From: Benincasa hispida
Lineage: Eukaryota > Streptophyta > Magnoliopsida > Cucurbitales > Cucurbitaceae
Assembly: GCF_009727055.1 (NCBI RefSeq)
Contig: NC_052349.1
Coordinates: 93,377,581 to 93,441,580 of the forward strand
Direction: 5' to 3'
Length of the DNA: 64,000 nt
The notes under the pieces were generated by a model, which did not search any database, was not told the DNA's origin, and saw only the letters and a list, made by a program, of their open reading frames with translations. A program made the translations under genes and the position numbers. Shown piece by piece: positions 33,976 through 46,400 of the stretch (position 1 is its first letter; every line of letters starts with the position of its first letter).

Positions 33976-35205
33976 TTCTTTTAACTATCGGTAGTTTCAT
34001 CCATTGACTCAACTTGCCTCATCAAATTGAAGTTTTTTTATTATGGAAAGCAACAAGAAGTAGGGAAAACAAATCAATTAAAGAGGACAGTAGAAGAAAA
34101 GTTTCAATGAAAATAGAAATCCAAATGAGGAAAAACTCTCATAAAAAGTTCAAGTGCTTCCATCAATTCGCCATCGAATGGATCTAACAGAAACTCTGCA
34201 ACCATACAAATTCATTGAATCATAAACTTTTTAATTGGATATGATCTCTTTGAAGACTTACCTCTATTTATAGATGAGGAAGTGGTTATGTTTAAAGAAA
34301 TATATATAAAAGAAATCACAACGGTTGGAAGATTTATCTCAAATTCAATGAAGATTCTTTCAATTATTTGGGGTAGTTAACAAAATTGGTTGAAATCCAT
34401 ATTTCACTAAGTTAAAGGACACAACAAACAATAATCTAAATACCTAAATTTTACTTGAAATTGTCAAGTTTTATCAAGATTCAAATTAAATCAAAATTTT
34501 AGCTCAAAATTTTAGTATATTTCAAATTTTGCATTGGTGAGAGTTGGATGCGAACCAAATTATTGAATTTGAATTTAAATTATAGTCGAAATAAAAATTT
34601 CTTAACACAAAATTTGGCGTATTCCAAAGTTTATGTCAAATCCAAATTGGAATGAGACAAAAATACTATTTGGGTACCAATAAAATTTTATCCAATGTTG
34701 AAACTTTTATATAACTCAAGTGTTGCCTTAATTGAAAATATAGGCGCATTCCGAGCTTCACCAAATCAAGGTTGAAGAAAAGAGAAAGACGAACTCGAAA
34801 TTCTACTCAAAATCAAAATTGAAGCTAAGAGAAAGGCAAATTCAAAATTATACTTCAAATTTGCATGAAAAATTGAGATTTTTCCAAACTAAAAAAAAAG
34901 TTGTTAAAATTTGGGATACTACTCAAAATTCAATTTGCAATTAAAGTGGAATATAAATTCTATTTTAGTTCAAATTAAAGTTTACTTGGGAGCAAGAAAG
35001 TCAAGGACTAAAATTCATCTTTTGTTTATTTGGCGAAAGTGTATTAAGCAAACAAAATTTCAAATCAAAATTTTGAGCTAAATTTTCATATTTTGATCAT
35101 GATGATGCATTAAATTAAAAGAGTCAAAATCGTACTTTGATTCCAAATTATTTTTTCGAGATTCACACACCGTATAGACGTGTGTAAATCTTGAAAAGGA
35201 AAATT
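33976..35205. other. AT-rich filler of the gypsy-type element
   Basis: This region between the A-rich tract and the 3' LTR holds many AATTTTAAATTCAAATT-like words and no conserved protein motif. It ends in a purine tract directly before the 3' LTR. Confidence 0.6.
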
Positions 35206-36477
35206 TGTTGAAGGAGAAATTTCGGCGAATCACAAGTCACCACATCATCAATGAAAACCCGAGCCTATTGAAAAAATTATAAGTTGGATTGGGCCGAGTA
35301 ATTAAGATCGCCCGGGCCCAACCCAATTCAAACCTGTGGTGAAATTTTGGGCTAAATTAAAGATTAAGCTCGATTCCAATACTTTGGCCCAACAACAAAT
35401 GGGTCCAAGCCTAATTTTAGCTCAAACCCAATTTTGGCCCAGTAAAGTAATTAGGCTCAAGCCCATGTAAGGCCCATGAGAAACCTCTATAAATGGAGAC
35501 ATTATCTCTTCATTTGGTGGAGGTTGGAAGAATTGAAGGGAAAAGCTCTCTGGAGATCTAAAGTATGAAGCTCCAAGGATCTGAAGAACATAACTCCTCC
35601 AAAGCTTTAAAGATCAGAAGACACTAAACAATCTGACCACGCTTGAAGACTGAAGTCTTTTATATCTTAACTCCTCCAAAACTTTGAAGATCAGAAGACA
35701 CTAAACAATCTGACCATGCTTGAAGACTGAAGTCTTTTGAAGATTCAAGCATTCTTCAAAGACTCGAAGCTCAAGAACATTCACATGCCCCCCTTCTATA
35801 CATCAAGCATACGCATTTAACCGAGAGAGAATTAGAGGATCAAGTACTAGAGATTGAACCACATCGCATCAAATCAACATCAACTTCAACACCAACTCAA
35901 GTTTAACTCCACAAAACAAGTTTCTCCAGAAGCCTCGTGTGAACACTATTCGTCCAAGAGGATCAACAAGCCCAAAGGCCGATCCTCCAAGAATATCAAC
36001 AAGCCTAAAGGTCAATCATGCAAGAGGATCAACAAGCTCAAAGGCCGATCCTCCAAGAATATCAACAAGCTTAAAGGTCAATCATGCAAGAAGATCATCA
36101 AGCCCAAAGGCTAATCATCCAAGAAGATCAACAAGCCCAAAGGCCGATCAGCCAAGAAGATCAACAAGCCCAAAGACCGATCACCCAAGAAGATCAACAA
36201 GCCCAAAGGCCGATCACCCAAGAAGATCAACAAGCCNCAACAAGCCCAAAGGCCGATCACCCAAGAAGATCAACAAGCCCAAAGGCCGATCACCCAAGAA
36301 GATCAACAAGCCCAAAGGCCGATCGTTCAAGAAGATCAACTAACTTAAAGTTTATAGTTTATTTTGAAAGCATCAAGATACCGTGTATTAGAGATCGTAC
36401 TTACTTTCTACAAAATTAATATAAATACAAAGTTCAAGTTCTACGAAATAAATTTCTTCTGAAATCTCCTACGAACA
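35206..36477 (+). repeat. 3' LTR of the gypsy-type element (1272 bp)
   Basis: It is colinear with 26368-27440. It is longer because of a duplicated block with CTTGAAGACTGAAGTCTTTT (about 35640-35740) and an expanded 33-bp minisatellite (about 35957-36340, about 12 units). The single N at 36237 lies inside the array, so the copy number is uncertain. Confidence 0.92.
35957..36340 (+). repeat. 33-bp minisatellite inside the 3' LTR, about 12 units
   Basis: It has the same unit as at 27094-27310 with variant units interspersed (AAGCCTAAAGGTCAATCATG-type). An N at 36237 marks an assembly doubt in the middle of the array. Confidence 0.88.
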
Positions 36478-37811
36478 GTTATATATACACATCAATTCAT
36501 ACTTTGAAATAAAATTTAAAATCAAGGAGAAGATCATTGCAAAACAAAAGAGATGAAGTTTTAAGGCTCCTAAAAAAGTAATATTTTTGTTTAAATTAAA
36601 AATTGAAAATTTGAAATTAAAAGGGTAATCAACTCATCTTAGAAAGAATAAATAAAACAATAATTTACTTTAAATTAAAGTTTGAAATAAAAGATAATTA
36701 AATCATCCAAATCTAAAAAAATCAATATAGATAAGATTAAAATTAAGAAAATAATTAAATCATCCAATCCAAAATAATTAGAAAAATAGAAAATATTTTG
36801 ATTTAAATTTAAAGTTTAGAATTAAGAGACTAATTAAATCATCCAATAAAAAAAATTTTAAAATAAGAAAGAATTATCACAAAATTTTATAACAAAATCC
36901 TCTTTTTAAACTTTCGTACACGTGTAATGCATATAGTATCAAATTAGTATATTAAAAGTGGCCTAGATAAAAGAATCTTTTTAGGATAATTTTGCCAAAA
37001 AGTCTTATTATATAATACCTAAATTGTCCTTACCATCTCTCCAAATTCTCTCTCCCACATCATTCTCACAAAAAATTCACCATTTCCATTTCCTACGTTA
37101 ATTTGTGTGTCTCATTATTTTTACAAATTTTCCATTAAAGGCATTAAAACCAATTTTCATCTTAATGAGCATAACCATCTTGCTTATAGGTAAAATGCAT
37201 TTTAAGGTGAATATGAGGAGTTTTAACTAAAAAAACAACTTCGAATCATTTCGAATTTCATGATAAAAAATTGAATGGTCTATTATAATATTTTTTTATT
37301 GTCACCTCAACGTAAAGTCATTTTTTTTTTTCTTATTTAATAATTTTTTTAAATTAGAGAGATCTTTTAAAACTATTCTTAAACTTCAAAGACTAAAATG
37401 ACCAATATAAAGATTGAATGCACTCATTTTTCAAAACACATCCAAATATATTTTTTTCATATAAAAATGTTTGTAGTTTGAAATTAGAACCCCTCCAATG
37501 CTTAGAAAACAGTGGTGATTTGAAATGAGTCAAATCTCTCATTATGTGGACCCATAATTCACAAATACTCTCAACTCCGAAATTAATTAAAATGAAATGG
37601 AAGGATTATTGAAGGAGAGAGATTTTCAACAATAATACTGTCTATTATCTATTGACTTTTTAGTGATAAGATGGTATCAATTATATGATTAAAAATGATT
37701 AAGAAAATAACAATAATGATAAAAAAAAAAAAAGTCGCAAATACAAATGTTATCATATGTTTCAACCATTTTAAGTGCATGGTCCAATTCACAAATAGCC
37801 ATAAGAATGAG
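36478..37811. other. AT-rich intergenic DNA and PAL pseudogene 3' flank
   Basis: No gene is recognised. The part next to the pseudogene (about 37640-37811) aligns with 49575-49710 next to the second PAL fragment, so it is the former 3' flank or 3' UTR of PAL. Confidence 0.55.
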
Positions 37812-39476
37812 TAAATAGGAATTGGTGTTCCATTCCACTCCTTCAAACATTCAAAGATAGAATCAATCATTTTTTTTGACATAAAGTTGTGAATACCTTT
37901 TCGCACTATTCTTCTGGAGATATCACCTTTCTGTCAGTTAGCAATCTTGTTCCCAACTCCTCTCTCACAAATCTGTATAATGGATAGGATCTGCAATCCT
38001 TGATTTGATTTTCAATTTTAGAATTTCCACTCTCATATGCCAACCTTACATTTTCAACTTCCTTTGGTAAAGTTGCCTTCAATTCCTGTTCAAAAGCACC
38101 AATCTTTTGGGAGATTGAAATGTTTGCATTCATTTCATTATTACCATTGTGACGTGCATGCTCAACGAGAATTTGCCTAAGCTTTTGCATTAGTGGGTAA
38201 GTAACATTGCATGGATCATCGATGTATGCAGAAGTGTATTCTCGCTCAATAACTTTGAGTAAATCTTTCTCACAAAATCTTGATGGATGAAGTGTGCCAC
38301 TGGAGGATGTAGCCCACACTTTTTTTTGCTACTTGGCTAACTATGTTTTTGACAATGCTCTTCAAGTTTTCCTCCAAATGCCTCAAGTCAATTGCTTGAC
38401 AAAGAGCAACTAAAAAAGTGGAAGACACGAGTTTAAGAATATCGATGGCTTCAACGGTTTTCCTTGAAAAAATTAAACCAAGAGAGTTAACATCCTGGTT
38501 GTGTTGCTCAACGCTCTGAACATGACTAGTCACTAGTTTTGCAGTATATTGAAGCTCAAAGCAGTATGAAGCTATGACAATCTCAGTACCTTTGAAGCCA
38601 TAATCCAAACTTGGGTTTCTACTAGCAGAAATATTAGAAGGCAAACCATTATTTTAAAAATCATTGACTAATTCTGAAAATTGGGCAAATATGAGCTTTC
38701 CAACTGATGCAACTGCCAAACGCGTGTTGTCCATGGAAATTCCAATTGGCATTCTTTAGAAATTGCCTCCATGCAATGCCTTGTTTCTTGAAACATCAAT
38801 CAAATGATTGTCGATGACTGAATTAATTTCTCGCTCGATTGACTTAGTGGAGAAACGAATCACTTTAATATCAAGGGACCCAACCATTGAGGAGAAGTAC
38901 TAAGAGCATAATGATCTTATTTGGGTTTTTGGAGAGGATCCATTTCATGCAATTTTTTTTTTTTGCTGTTTTCATGTAGGAACTTCCATCTCAAATGTGC
39001 TCCATGATTGCAGTTGCTTCAATTTGACCAGGGTGGTGCTTCAACTTATGGGTCAAATGGTCGGTGAATTCAGACTTTCCTTACATGACCTCGGTAAAAA
39101 TGATAGATAGAATTTCAGACAAAACAACCAAAATATTTGTCTCGAATAGAATAATTGAAGCCAACCCAGAACAGACAATAGTGCCATTGACAAGAGCAAG
39201 ACCTTCCTTAGGCTGCAACTCAAAGAACCCAGAATCAATACTAGCTCGTTCAAAAGCAGCCTTTGCATCAAGATTGGATTTGATGGCTTTTGAATTGTGA
39301 CCCGTGAGCAACCCTGCAATATAAGATAAAGGAACCAAATCTCCGGAAGCTGTAATTGTTCCTCGAAATGGCAAATATAGAGTGACGTTATGGTTCAAGA
39401 TAATAGCAATGGCTTTTAGAATCTCGAATCTAATACCAAAATAGCTTTGAAGGAGAGTGGTGATCCTCACCAACAT
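37812..39476 (-). pseudogene. PAL: Phenylalanine ammonia-lyase pseudogene (C-terminal part of exon 2)
   Basis: Reading on the minus strand from 39476, about 1.66 kb corresponds to PAL from [10 protein letters not shown] to the C-terminal [12 protein letters not shown]. The Ala-Ser-Gly triad that forms the MIO cofactor in active PAL is still readable ([17 protein letters not shown], about 39350). Later blocks are [30 protein letters not shown] and [15 protein letters not shown]. There are frameshifts near 39090, 38290 and 37906 and stops between 38640 and 39080 (for example in the GGNF and PLQKPK segments). The usual terminal Cys codon and stop are replaced by read-through. Exon 1 and the start of exon 2 are missing. 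Active PAL deaminates phenylalanine to cinnamate at the entry of phenylpropanoid metabolism; this copy cannot. Confidence 0.93.
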
Positions 39477-41601
39477 GAAAAGATATAGCTATCAAAGTTT
39501 GGTATGGAAATTATAAAAGGGACAAAGTAAGAGGACTATTCTTTTATATTTGGTGGTCACGACTTCCTCTCAATTTCTTTTACACCATGTTTTTTTTTTA
39601 ATTTTTAATTTTTAGAGGAACAAAGTTTGTTTGGGAGTGATTATTAACTTTGATATTGTTAAACTCATTTTTGACATCATTCAAATGAATTTAGTTTCAG
39701 ATTTTGATTCTAGTTTCTATTTAGTCCTTAAGTGTTGAGTTTTGTTTCAATTTAGTCTCTAAATTTCAAAATGTTATAATTTCATTTTTAAGATTTGAGT
39801 TTTATTTCAAATTGGTTTCTTGAATTGTAAGATTTTACATTTTTAACCCAAAACCTAAGAAACTAAATAAAAATTAAACTTAAAACCTAATAACCAAAAA
39901 ATTATTTTCCCCTTCATTTAAAGATTAATGTTTGGAAAATGTTAAAACTGATTTTACAAAAATATAAAATAAATTAGAATTTATCTTTTAATAATTATTT
40001 GAAAAGTGCTTTTAGTCGGCGATTGACTTAGAATCACCCCCGCAAAATTTGCCCAACTTTTTGTTTTTTTGTTTTTAATTAAAATTTGGTTCACTTATGT
40101 ATTGATCATTTTTTTAAGTTATTATTTTTAGGAATTAGGTAAATTCTAAAATCATCAAAACGAAATATAGTAATTCAAAACTACTTTGAAATATATGAAA
40201 TATGCCTTTAAAATTAAAATTTGAAATTAAATATTAATAAATCAATTTTACAAAGCCAATTATTCTAAAATTTATTGTTCTAAAATCACTACTTCAACCA
40301 TCATTTCCGAACATGCACTTGAACTTAATTATTTCCAGTCTTGCCTAAAAACATTTTTAGTGCTATTTTTCAATTAGTTATAAATTTTAACCTAATTTAA
40401 TAGTTTCAAACATTTATCACATTTTCCCATCAAATAATCAAACAAATGGTATATCTATGTCAACTTTAATTTTATTAAATTATTTTTTTGAGAATTAATT
40501 TTATTAAATAATTTATTCATAGATTGATAACAACGGCTAAAATAATATTAATGTAACATTTTAGAAAAAGGAAACTTTGGGTAGTAGCCAAAATATGCAA
40601 TAAATATAAACTTTTAAAAATCAAAAGAGTATATAAATAGAAATGAGAAAAGAGAATTAATGGAAGAATTTGGTGAAAGTCCAATATGCTGCTTATATTA
40701 TTTAGTTAGTTAATAAATGCATGGACGATAGTATAAGAGTTAGTTTGGATTCACTTTCTCAATGTTTATATATATATATATATTTATTCCTAAACACTTA
40801 TTTAAATATTTAAAAAGTCAATTTAAACATACCCTAAATATATAATTGAAGCACATTCTTTGAACACGTATTTAATTAATTCAACCCATTGAATACTAAC
40901 AAAAAATATATCATAACTTTGAAAAATATGAGAGAGAGATGGGGTTGGTGAGTTTTAACTGATTTACCTTTCTAATTTAATTTGTATTATAACGAAGATT
41001 TAATTTTATTGTTACTATAATTTGATTAATTCATATATAGGTGAGTGATTATTTATTAACCTAATAATCAATCTCTACGGAAATTATCTTTAATTCCCTT
41101 CTTTTATCTTTAAAAGTTTTAATAATATCTATTTTATTTTTATAGTCACATCCTTTCATTATACGTACCAACATTGTTTCAACAAAAACTAATAAAACAA
41201 AGAAGTTTTAAAGAAAATGGATGAAAACTTCCCTTTCCCTTCTTTCAACTTTGAAAGAGTAACAACTTGGGAGAAAAACTGAGAGAAAAATATGGAAAAA
41301 AATTCAGTTAAGAAAAAAAGAGAAACAAATGTCATCTACTGAGATGGATGTTGGTGGAGACAAAATTTAAACATAAAATAATTTTCACTGTGGCAGATGA
41401 TAGAATTACAGTTTCAGGTGTTTAGTTACTAAATTTATTTTGGAAAAAATACATTACTGGTCCAACAATTATGAAGAATAGGTGTATTTAGTATGTCAAA
41501 TTTTAAATAGAACAATTTAGTGCATAAGTTTTCAAGAATAATTTAAAAGGTTTATCTAATAAAATAAAAAAAAATGATTAAATTTAAACAAAAAGTTAAC
41601 C
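39477..41601. other. AT-rich intergenic DNA
   Basis: At about 39690-39900 lies an unpaired fragment of the TTTAGTCC/AAGTTTTGAG repeat that forms the fold-back at 8407-9046. A (TA)n run lies near 40769-40784. No gene is recognised. Confidence 0.55.
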
Positions 41602-41836
41602 TGTAACGACAGTTCAGGAGGGATACATGAATGAACCGATATCACATCTGAATGAGAGGGATCCTAAAGGACATGAAAGTATCATTCCTTTTCGGTGGCT
41701 CAATCATAAGAAGCATTCAAGGTAAGTGAGGATGACGTAGCCTGGTCGCAGGTGATGCAGGGGGGAATGCCGAAGCCATCAGATGCTAAATCTAGATTCC
41801 GAATCCTGATCCGAATCTTGGGCCTGGGATGCTACA
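41602..41836 (+). mobile_element. Solo LTR of a small-LTR retrotransposon, 235 bp
   Basis: It starts TGTAACGAC and ends GATGCTACA, with the same TAACC immediately before (41597-41601) and after (41837-41841). It is clearly richer in G+C than its surroundings. No coding sequence is present. The terminal TGTA/TACA and 5-bp duplication fit LTR-LTR recombination that left one LTR. Confidence 0.8.
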
Positions 41837-41841
41837 TAACC

Positions 41842-42634
41842 ATATGCTTTTAAATGCTAGATGAGTGGGTAAAAGATACAAAAATTAAAATTTTCCCTTA
41901 ATCTTTCCTCTCTCAGATTCTGTTATCTTCTACCAAAATGGCTCTCTCATATTCTATCCCATCCCTCTTCACATGGCTAATGACAACTTTGAAATCTGCT
42001 TCTAATGGACAAAAACTATTGGTAATGGTGTGGGAGAAGACTGAAGAGAGAAGGAAATATTTACAATCTTTTTCTTCAGTTTAGCCATGGAGATATAGGA
42101 GAGAGAAAGAGAGAGAATGTATTAATTAAGCTTGTGCTTACATTAGTAAATTCTTTAACTTTCTTTTCTTTTTCGATTACCATTCAAACACAAAATTTTA
42201 AATACATTGATTTCAAATCATTCTCGTTCCAAATAAAATAATTAATTTAAAATCATTTCTCGGATTTCAAATAACATAATTTAAAACCATTCTTAAACTT
42301 TCTTGAATCCAAACGGAGAGTATAAGTGTTTTTTTTATTATTTTCTAAAATCAATTTTGTTTATTTTTCAGACATAACTATTTTAAAGTGAAGTGATTTT
42401 GGCAATAGTACCAAAATCACTCCAAAACATAGACTTAATTTATTGGGTTAGTTATAGGATGACACTATTTTCTTAATTCAACATTTCAACTTTGAAAAAT
42501 CATTTCTCTCCTCTTTGACCATAATTCGTTTTTCTCCGCAACTTGTTTTCTAATATTCTCCCTCTCTTTCATGTAAGTTGTTTTATTTCTTATTATTTAA
42601 TGTCCTAGCATAATCATATGCACACATTAAATTT
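41842..42634. other. AT-rich intergenic DNA
   Basis: No gene or well-defined repeat is recognised. It ends at the left target duplication AATTT of the minus-strand copia element. Confidence 0.5.
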
Positions 42635-43408
42635 TGTTGGGCTTGATAGGTTTAATGGGTTGTGAGATATCACTGTAAACTTGAAAACAAAGTTAATTTT
42701 AGGCTTAATGAAAGCCTGACCTGAATGTGAAAACCAGAAACCACCGATGGAAAGCATTGAAGTAAAAAATAGTGTGCTAAAAGCACAATCTACGTGAAGA
42801 ATAATCTTCACCCTACACTTTGATGGTCAAGATTAGTTTCAAGCACTCTGAAGATTATAGACACTTCAATGACTATTCTTTCTTTTCTTTGTTGTAGAAA
42901 GATACCGAGAGAAAAGAAAGGGAGAACCTTAGGGTGATGCTGTCAGAGATCGTCTAGGCGATGAAGGCAAGTATCGTCTAGTCGATTGAGGTAAGGCAGT
43001 GATTCGTCTAGACGATAAGGCAATATTCGTCTAGACGATGAAGGTTTTATTGAAGATCGTTTAGACGATGGGGTTCGAGACCAAGTGAGAGTCTACACGA
43101 TAGGAGTGTCGAGGTACACGATCGGTGTCAAAAGGTACATGATAGAGTAAAGAAGATCAGGGAAGAAGAAAAACACAAAGGTTTTTACATGGTTCGACCA
43201 AAGGTAACCTACGTCCATGGAGAAGCTGATGATTTTGTTAGGGGAGTTACAAAAAAACTATTACAAGATAAGTTTGATTTGCTATCTTGATCTCTCTGTA
43301 TTTTTTCACTCTCTTACTTGTACAAGAAATTACAAAAGTATATAAAGACAGCTTGTATGTAACTAATTTCTAACAATCTTGAAGTTGTTTTCATTATTTG
43401 TAATAACG
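42635..43408 (-). repeat. 3' LTR of the minus-strand copia element
   Basis: Seen on the + strand it starts TGTTGGGCTTGATAGG. It carries five to six copies of a TCGTCTAGACGA-type palindrome at about 42950-43075 and, on the minus strand, a TATATA box near 43340. Confidence 0.93.
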
Positions 43409-43489
43409 ATCTCCACCTTGAAAGAAACTTCAAGTGTTTCTTCAGCTTCTTTGAACTGATTCTCTTCTTCTTTAACCTTTGTCTCTCAG

Positions 43490-46400
43490 CTCAAACCCTA
43501 TAATATCGAGGCATTTCTGAAGTTTGAGCTGAGTGACAGTCTTTATCAACATGTCGGAGGCATTCTCTGAGGTAGGTACTTTTAAAACTTCTATTTGTTT
43601 TGCTACAATATGTTCTCGAATGAAATGATATTTGACATCTATATGTTTAGTTCTGTTGTGATACTATGGATGCTTTGATAAATTTATGGTGCTTTGATTG
43701 TCACAAAAATTTTCACTGTGTTCCGTTTGATCCCGAAATCACATAGGAGACCTTTAACCATAAACCTTCTTTTACTGCTTCTGAAAGAGCAATAAACTCT
43801 GCCACAGTAGTAGAAAGGGCTACTACTGATTGCAATGTAGCCTTCTAGCTTAGAACACACCTTCCATATAGGAAGATATAGCCTGATAAGAATCTTCTCT
43901 TGTCTAGATCTCCAGCATAGTCAGAGTCAACATACCTAATCAACTCTGGTTCTTTATCTAGAAGCTGTTGGTACATTAGTTTAGCACTTGAAGTACCCTT
44001 AAGGTACCTCATTATCCACTTAGTTGCCTCCCAGTGCCTTTTACCTAGATTAGCCATATATTTACTCACTAGACTTGTAGATAGGCAATATCCGGCCTTG
44101 TAGACACCATTAGATACATTAAGCTTTCCACAACTTGGGAATAGGGGACGGTTGACATTACCTTCTGATGTTCAATGTTAGATTCTTTAGGTGATTCTCT
44201 CCTGAGAGTTTAAAATGGTTAGCAATAGGGGTAGATACTGATTTAGCCTCTGTTATATGATACTTCTTAAGCAATTTCTGACAATATTGTGACTGATCAA
44301 TGCTGAGAATACTTGATTTGCTGTTACTGATTATATCAATGCCTAGAATTCTCTTTGCATTGCCCATGTCTTTCATTTTAAATTCTGACTTGAGTAGATC
44401 TTTGGCTTTATTTAACTTTTTCATAGTTGCTCCTGATAATAGCATTTCATCCACATAGAGTAACAAATAGATAGAATGGGTACAGGTATCAGTGTTTATG
44501 TAAACACAGCTATCATAGGAGCTTTTATTAAAACCATTCTTTTGCATAAAGTCATTGAATCTTCTGTTCCAATACCTAGGGGACTGTTTAAGGCCATAGA
44601 TAGACTTATTAAGTAGGCAAACATAGTCTTCTTTCCCTCTGACCTTATACCCTTTAGGTTAGCTCATATAGATAACTTCCTCTAAGAAGCCATGTAGAAA
44701 AGTTGTGTTAACATCATGTTGCTCCAGCTCTAGGTTATTCTGAGCCAGAATAGACAATAATAGTCTGATAGAAGTCTGCTTGACCACTGGAGAGAATATC
44801 TCATTGAAATCAACACCTGGTCTTTGAGTAAAACCCTTAGCTATCAACCTAGTTTTATATCTAGGTCCTTGATCATTAGGGAAACCCTCCTTTAATTTGT
44901 ACACCCATTTGGATGCAATTGGCTTGCAACCTTTTGGCAAGAGTGTCAACTCCAAAGTGTTATTTCTAATTAGTGAATCAACTTCTTCATTCATTGCTTC
45001 TATCCACAACTTAGCTTTAGGACAACTCACTACTTCTTCAAAAGTTTGAGGGTTATGAATCATTACATAAGTATGAAGCATTTAAAACTAAGTAGTTATC
45101 ATACCTTGAAGGTGGCACAATAGTTATTCTTTGCTTATCTCTAGCTAGGCTGTACCCCCTCAAGTTTGGTTCTTCTTGCTCGGGATCAGAAATAGCATCT
45201 TTTACTTCTTCTTCAAGATGAGGTAGTTGAACAAAAGTTGATTATGAGCTTGAAGGATAAGAACTAGGGTTGAGAACTTGCTCCACCTCAATTATATCAT
45301 TCTTCATTTGAGGTGCTGTAACATTAGATGTAGATCCCTACATAAACATTTCATACTCCCTGAAAACAACATCTCTGCTTGTAATACATCTCTTCTCTGT
45401 AGGGTGCCACATTCTAAACCCCTTAACTTCTTCTATGAAACCCAAAAACATACATTTCACAGCTCGGGCAGCTAATTTCCCTTTACTCTAATGGACAAAA
45501 CCAGTGCAACCAAACACCCTTAGATTATTTAGGCTAGGAGATTGTTTGATCCACCTTTCTTTAGGGATTAGAAGGTTAAGAGATGCATGGGGGCATCTGT
45601 TTAGTGTATAGACAGTATATGAGGCTGCTTCTGCCCAAAATTTTTCAAGAAATATTGCATCTGACAGTAGGCTTCTTATTCTCTCCATAATAGTTCTATT
45701 CAATCTCTCTGCCACCCTATTTTGCTGAGGTGTATACCTAACAGTCTTGTGTCTAGTAATACCATGCTGTCTACAAAAAACATTAAACTTCTCTACACAG
45801 TACTCAAGCCCATTGTTAGTTCTTAGACACTTAATTTGACTGTTAGATAATTTTTAAACCATAATCTTCCATTCTTTGAAGTTATCAAATACTAAATCCT
45901 TAGATTTAAGGAAATAAATCCAACATTTTCTAGAATAATCATCCACAAAGGTTAAGAAGTACCTGGCTCCACTTAAGGATTGGAAAGGTGAGGGACTTTA
46001 TAGGTCCGAATGCATATAGTCAAGGATGGCCTTGGTTGTGTACTGAGCCTTTACAAAACTTTGCCTTGTAGCCTTCCCTATCACACAATGTTCACAAAAG
46101 GATAGGCTCTAATGAATTCCCTTAGGTAGAATTCCCTGATTAGCAAGAGCTTGTAGACCTTTGGCACTAATGTGTGAGAGTCTTTTGTGCCAAAGATCTC
46201 CTTCAGTAGGCTGCTTCTGAGTCACAATCAAGGCTGAATGCATTTTCTGAACTCCTTGAACAATATAGACACCATTAATCTTGATCCCTCTGAGAATAGG
46301 CTTATTGTTCTTCAAAACTTCACAGTAGCCTTGCTTTCCTCTGTATCACAGCCAATGAAATCGAGCATGCCTAGTGAAATCAAATTTCTCTTCAACTTAG

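Larger units (their letters stand above)
26368..36477 (+). mobile_element. 10.1-kb Ty3/gypsy-type LTR element with gag but no pol
   Basis: LTRs at 26368-27440 and 35206-36477 begin TGTTGAAGGAGAAATTTCGG and end CGAACA. GTTAT flanks both sides (26363-26367 and 36478-36482), a perfect 5-bp target duplication. A primer-binding site (TGGCACGCCTAGTGGGACC) follows the 5' LTR and a GAAAAGGAAAA purine tract precedes the 3' LTR. The 5' third of the interior encodes gag. From 29878 to 35205 I see tandem arrays, an A-rich tract, AT-rich filler and a nested solo LTR, but no RT, RNase H or integrase motif. This is the structure of a non-autonomous gag-only (TR-GAG-like) element that would need a helper. 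Confidence 0.9.

Noticed and set aside
33794..34012. Minus-strand poly-Phe open frame
   Set aside because: Artefact of an A-rich tract.
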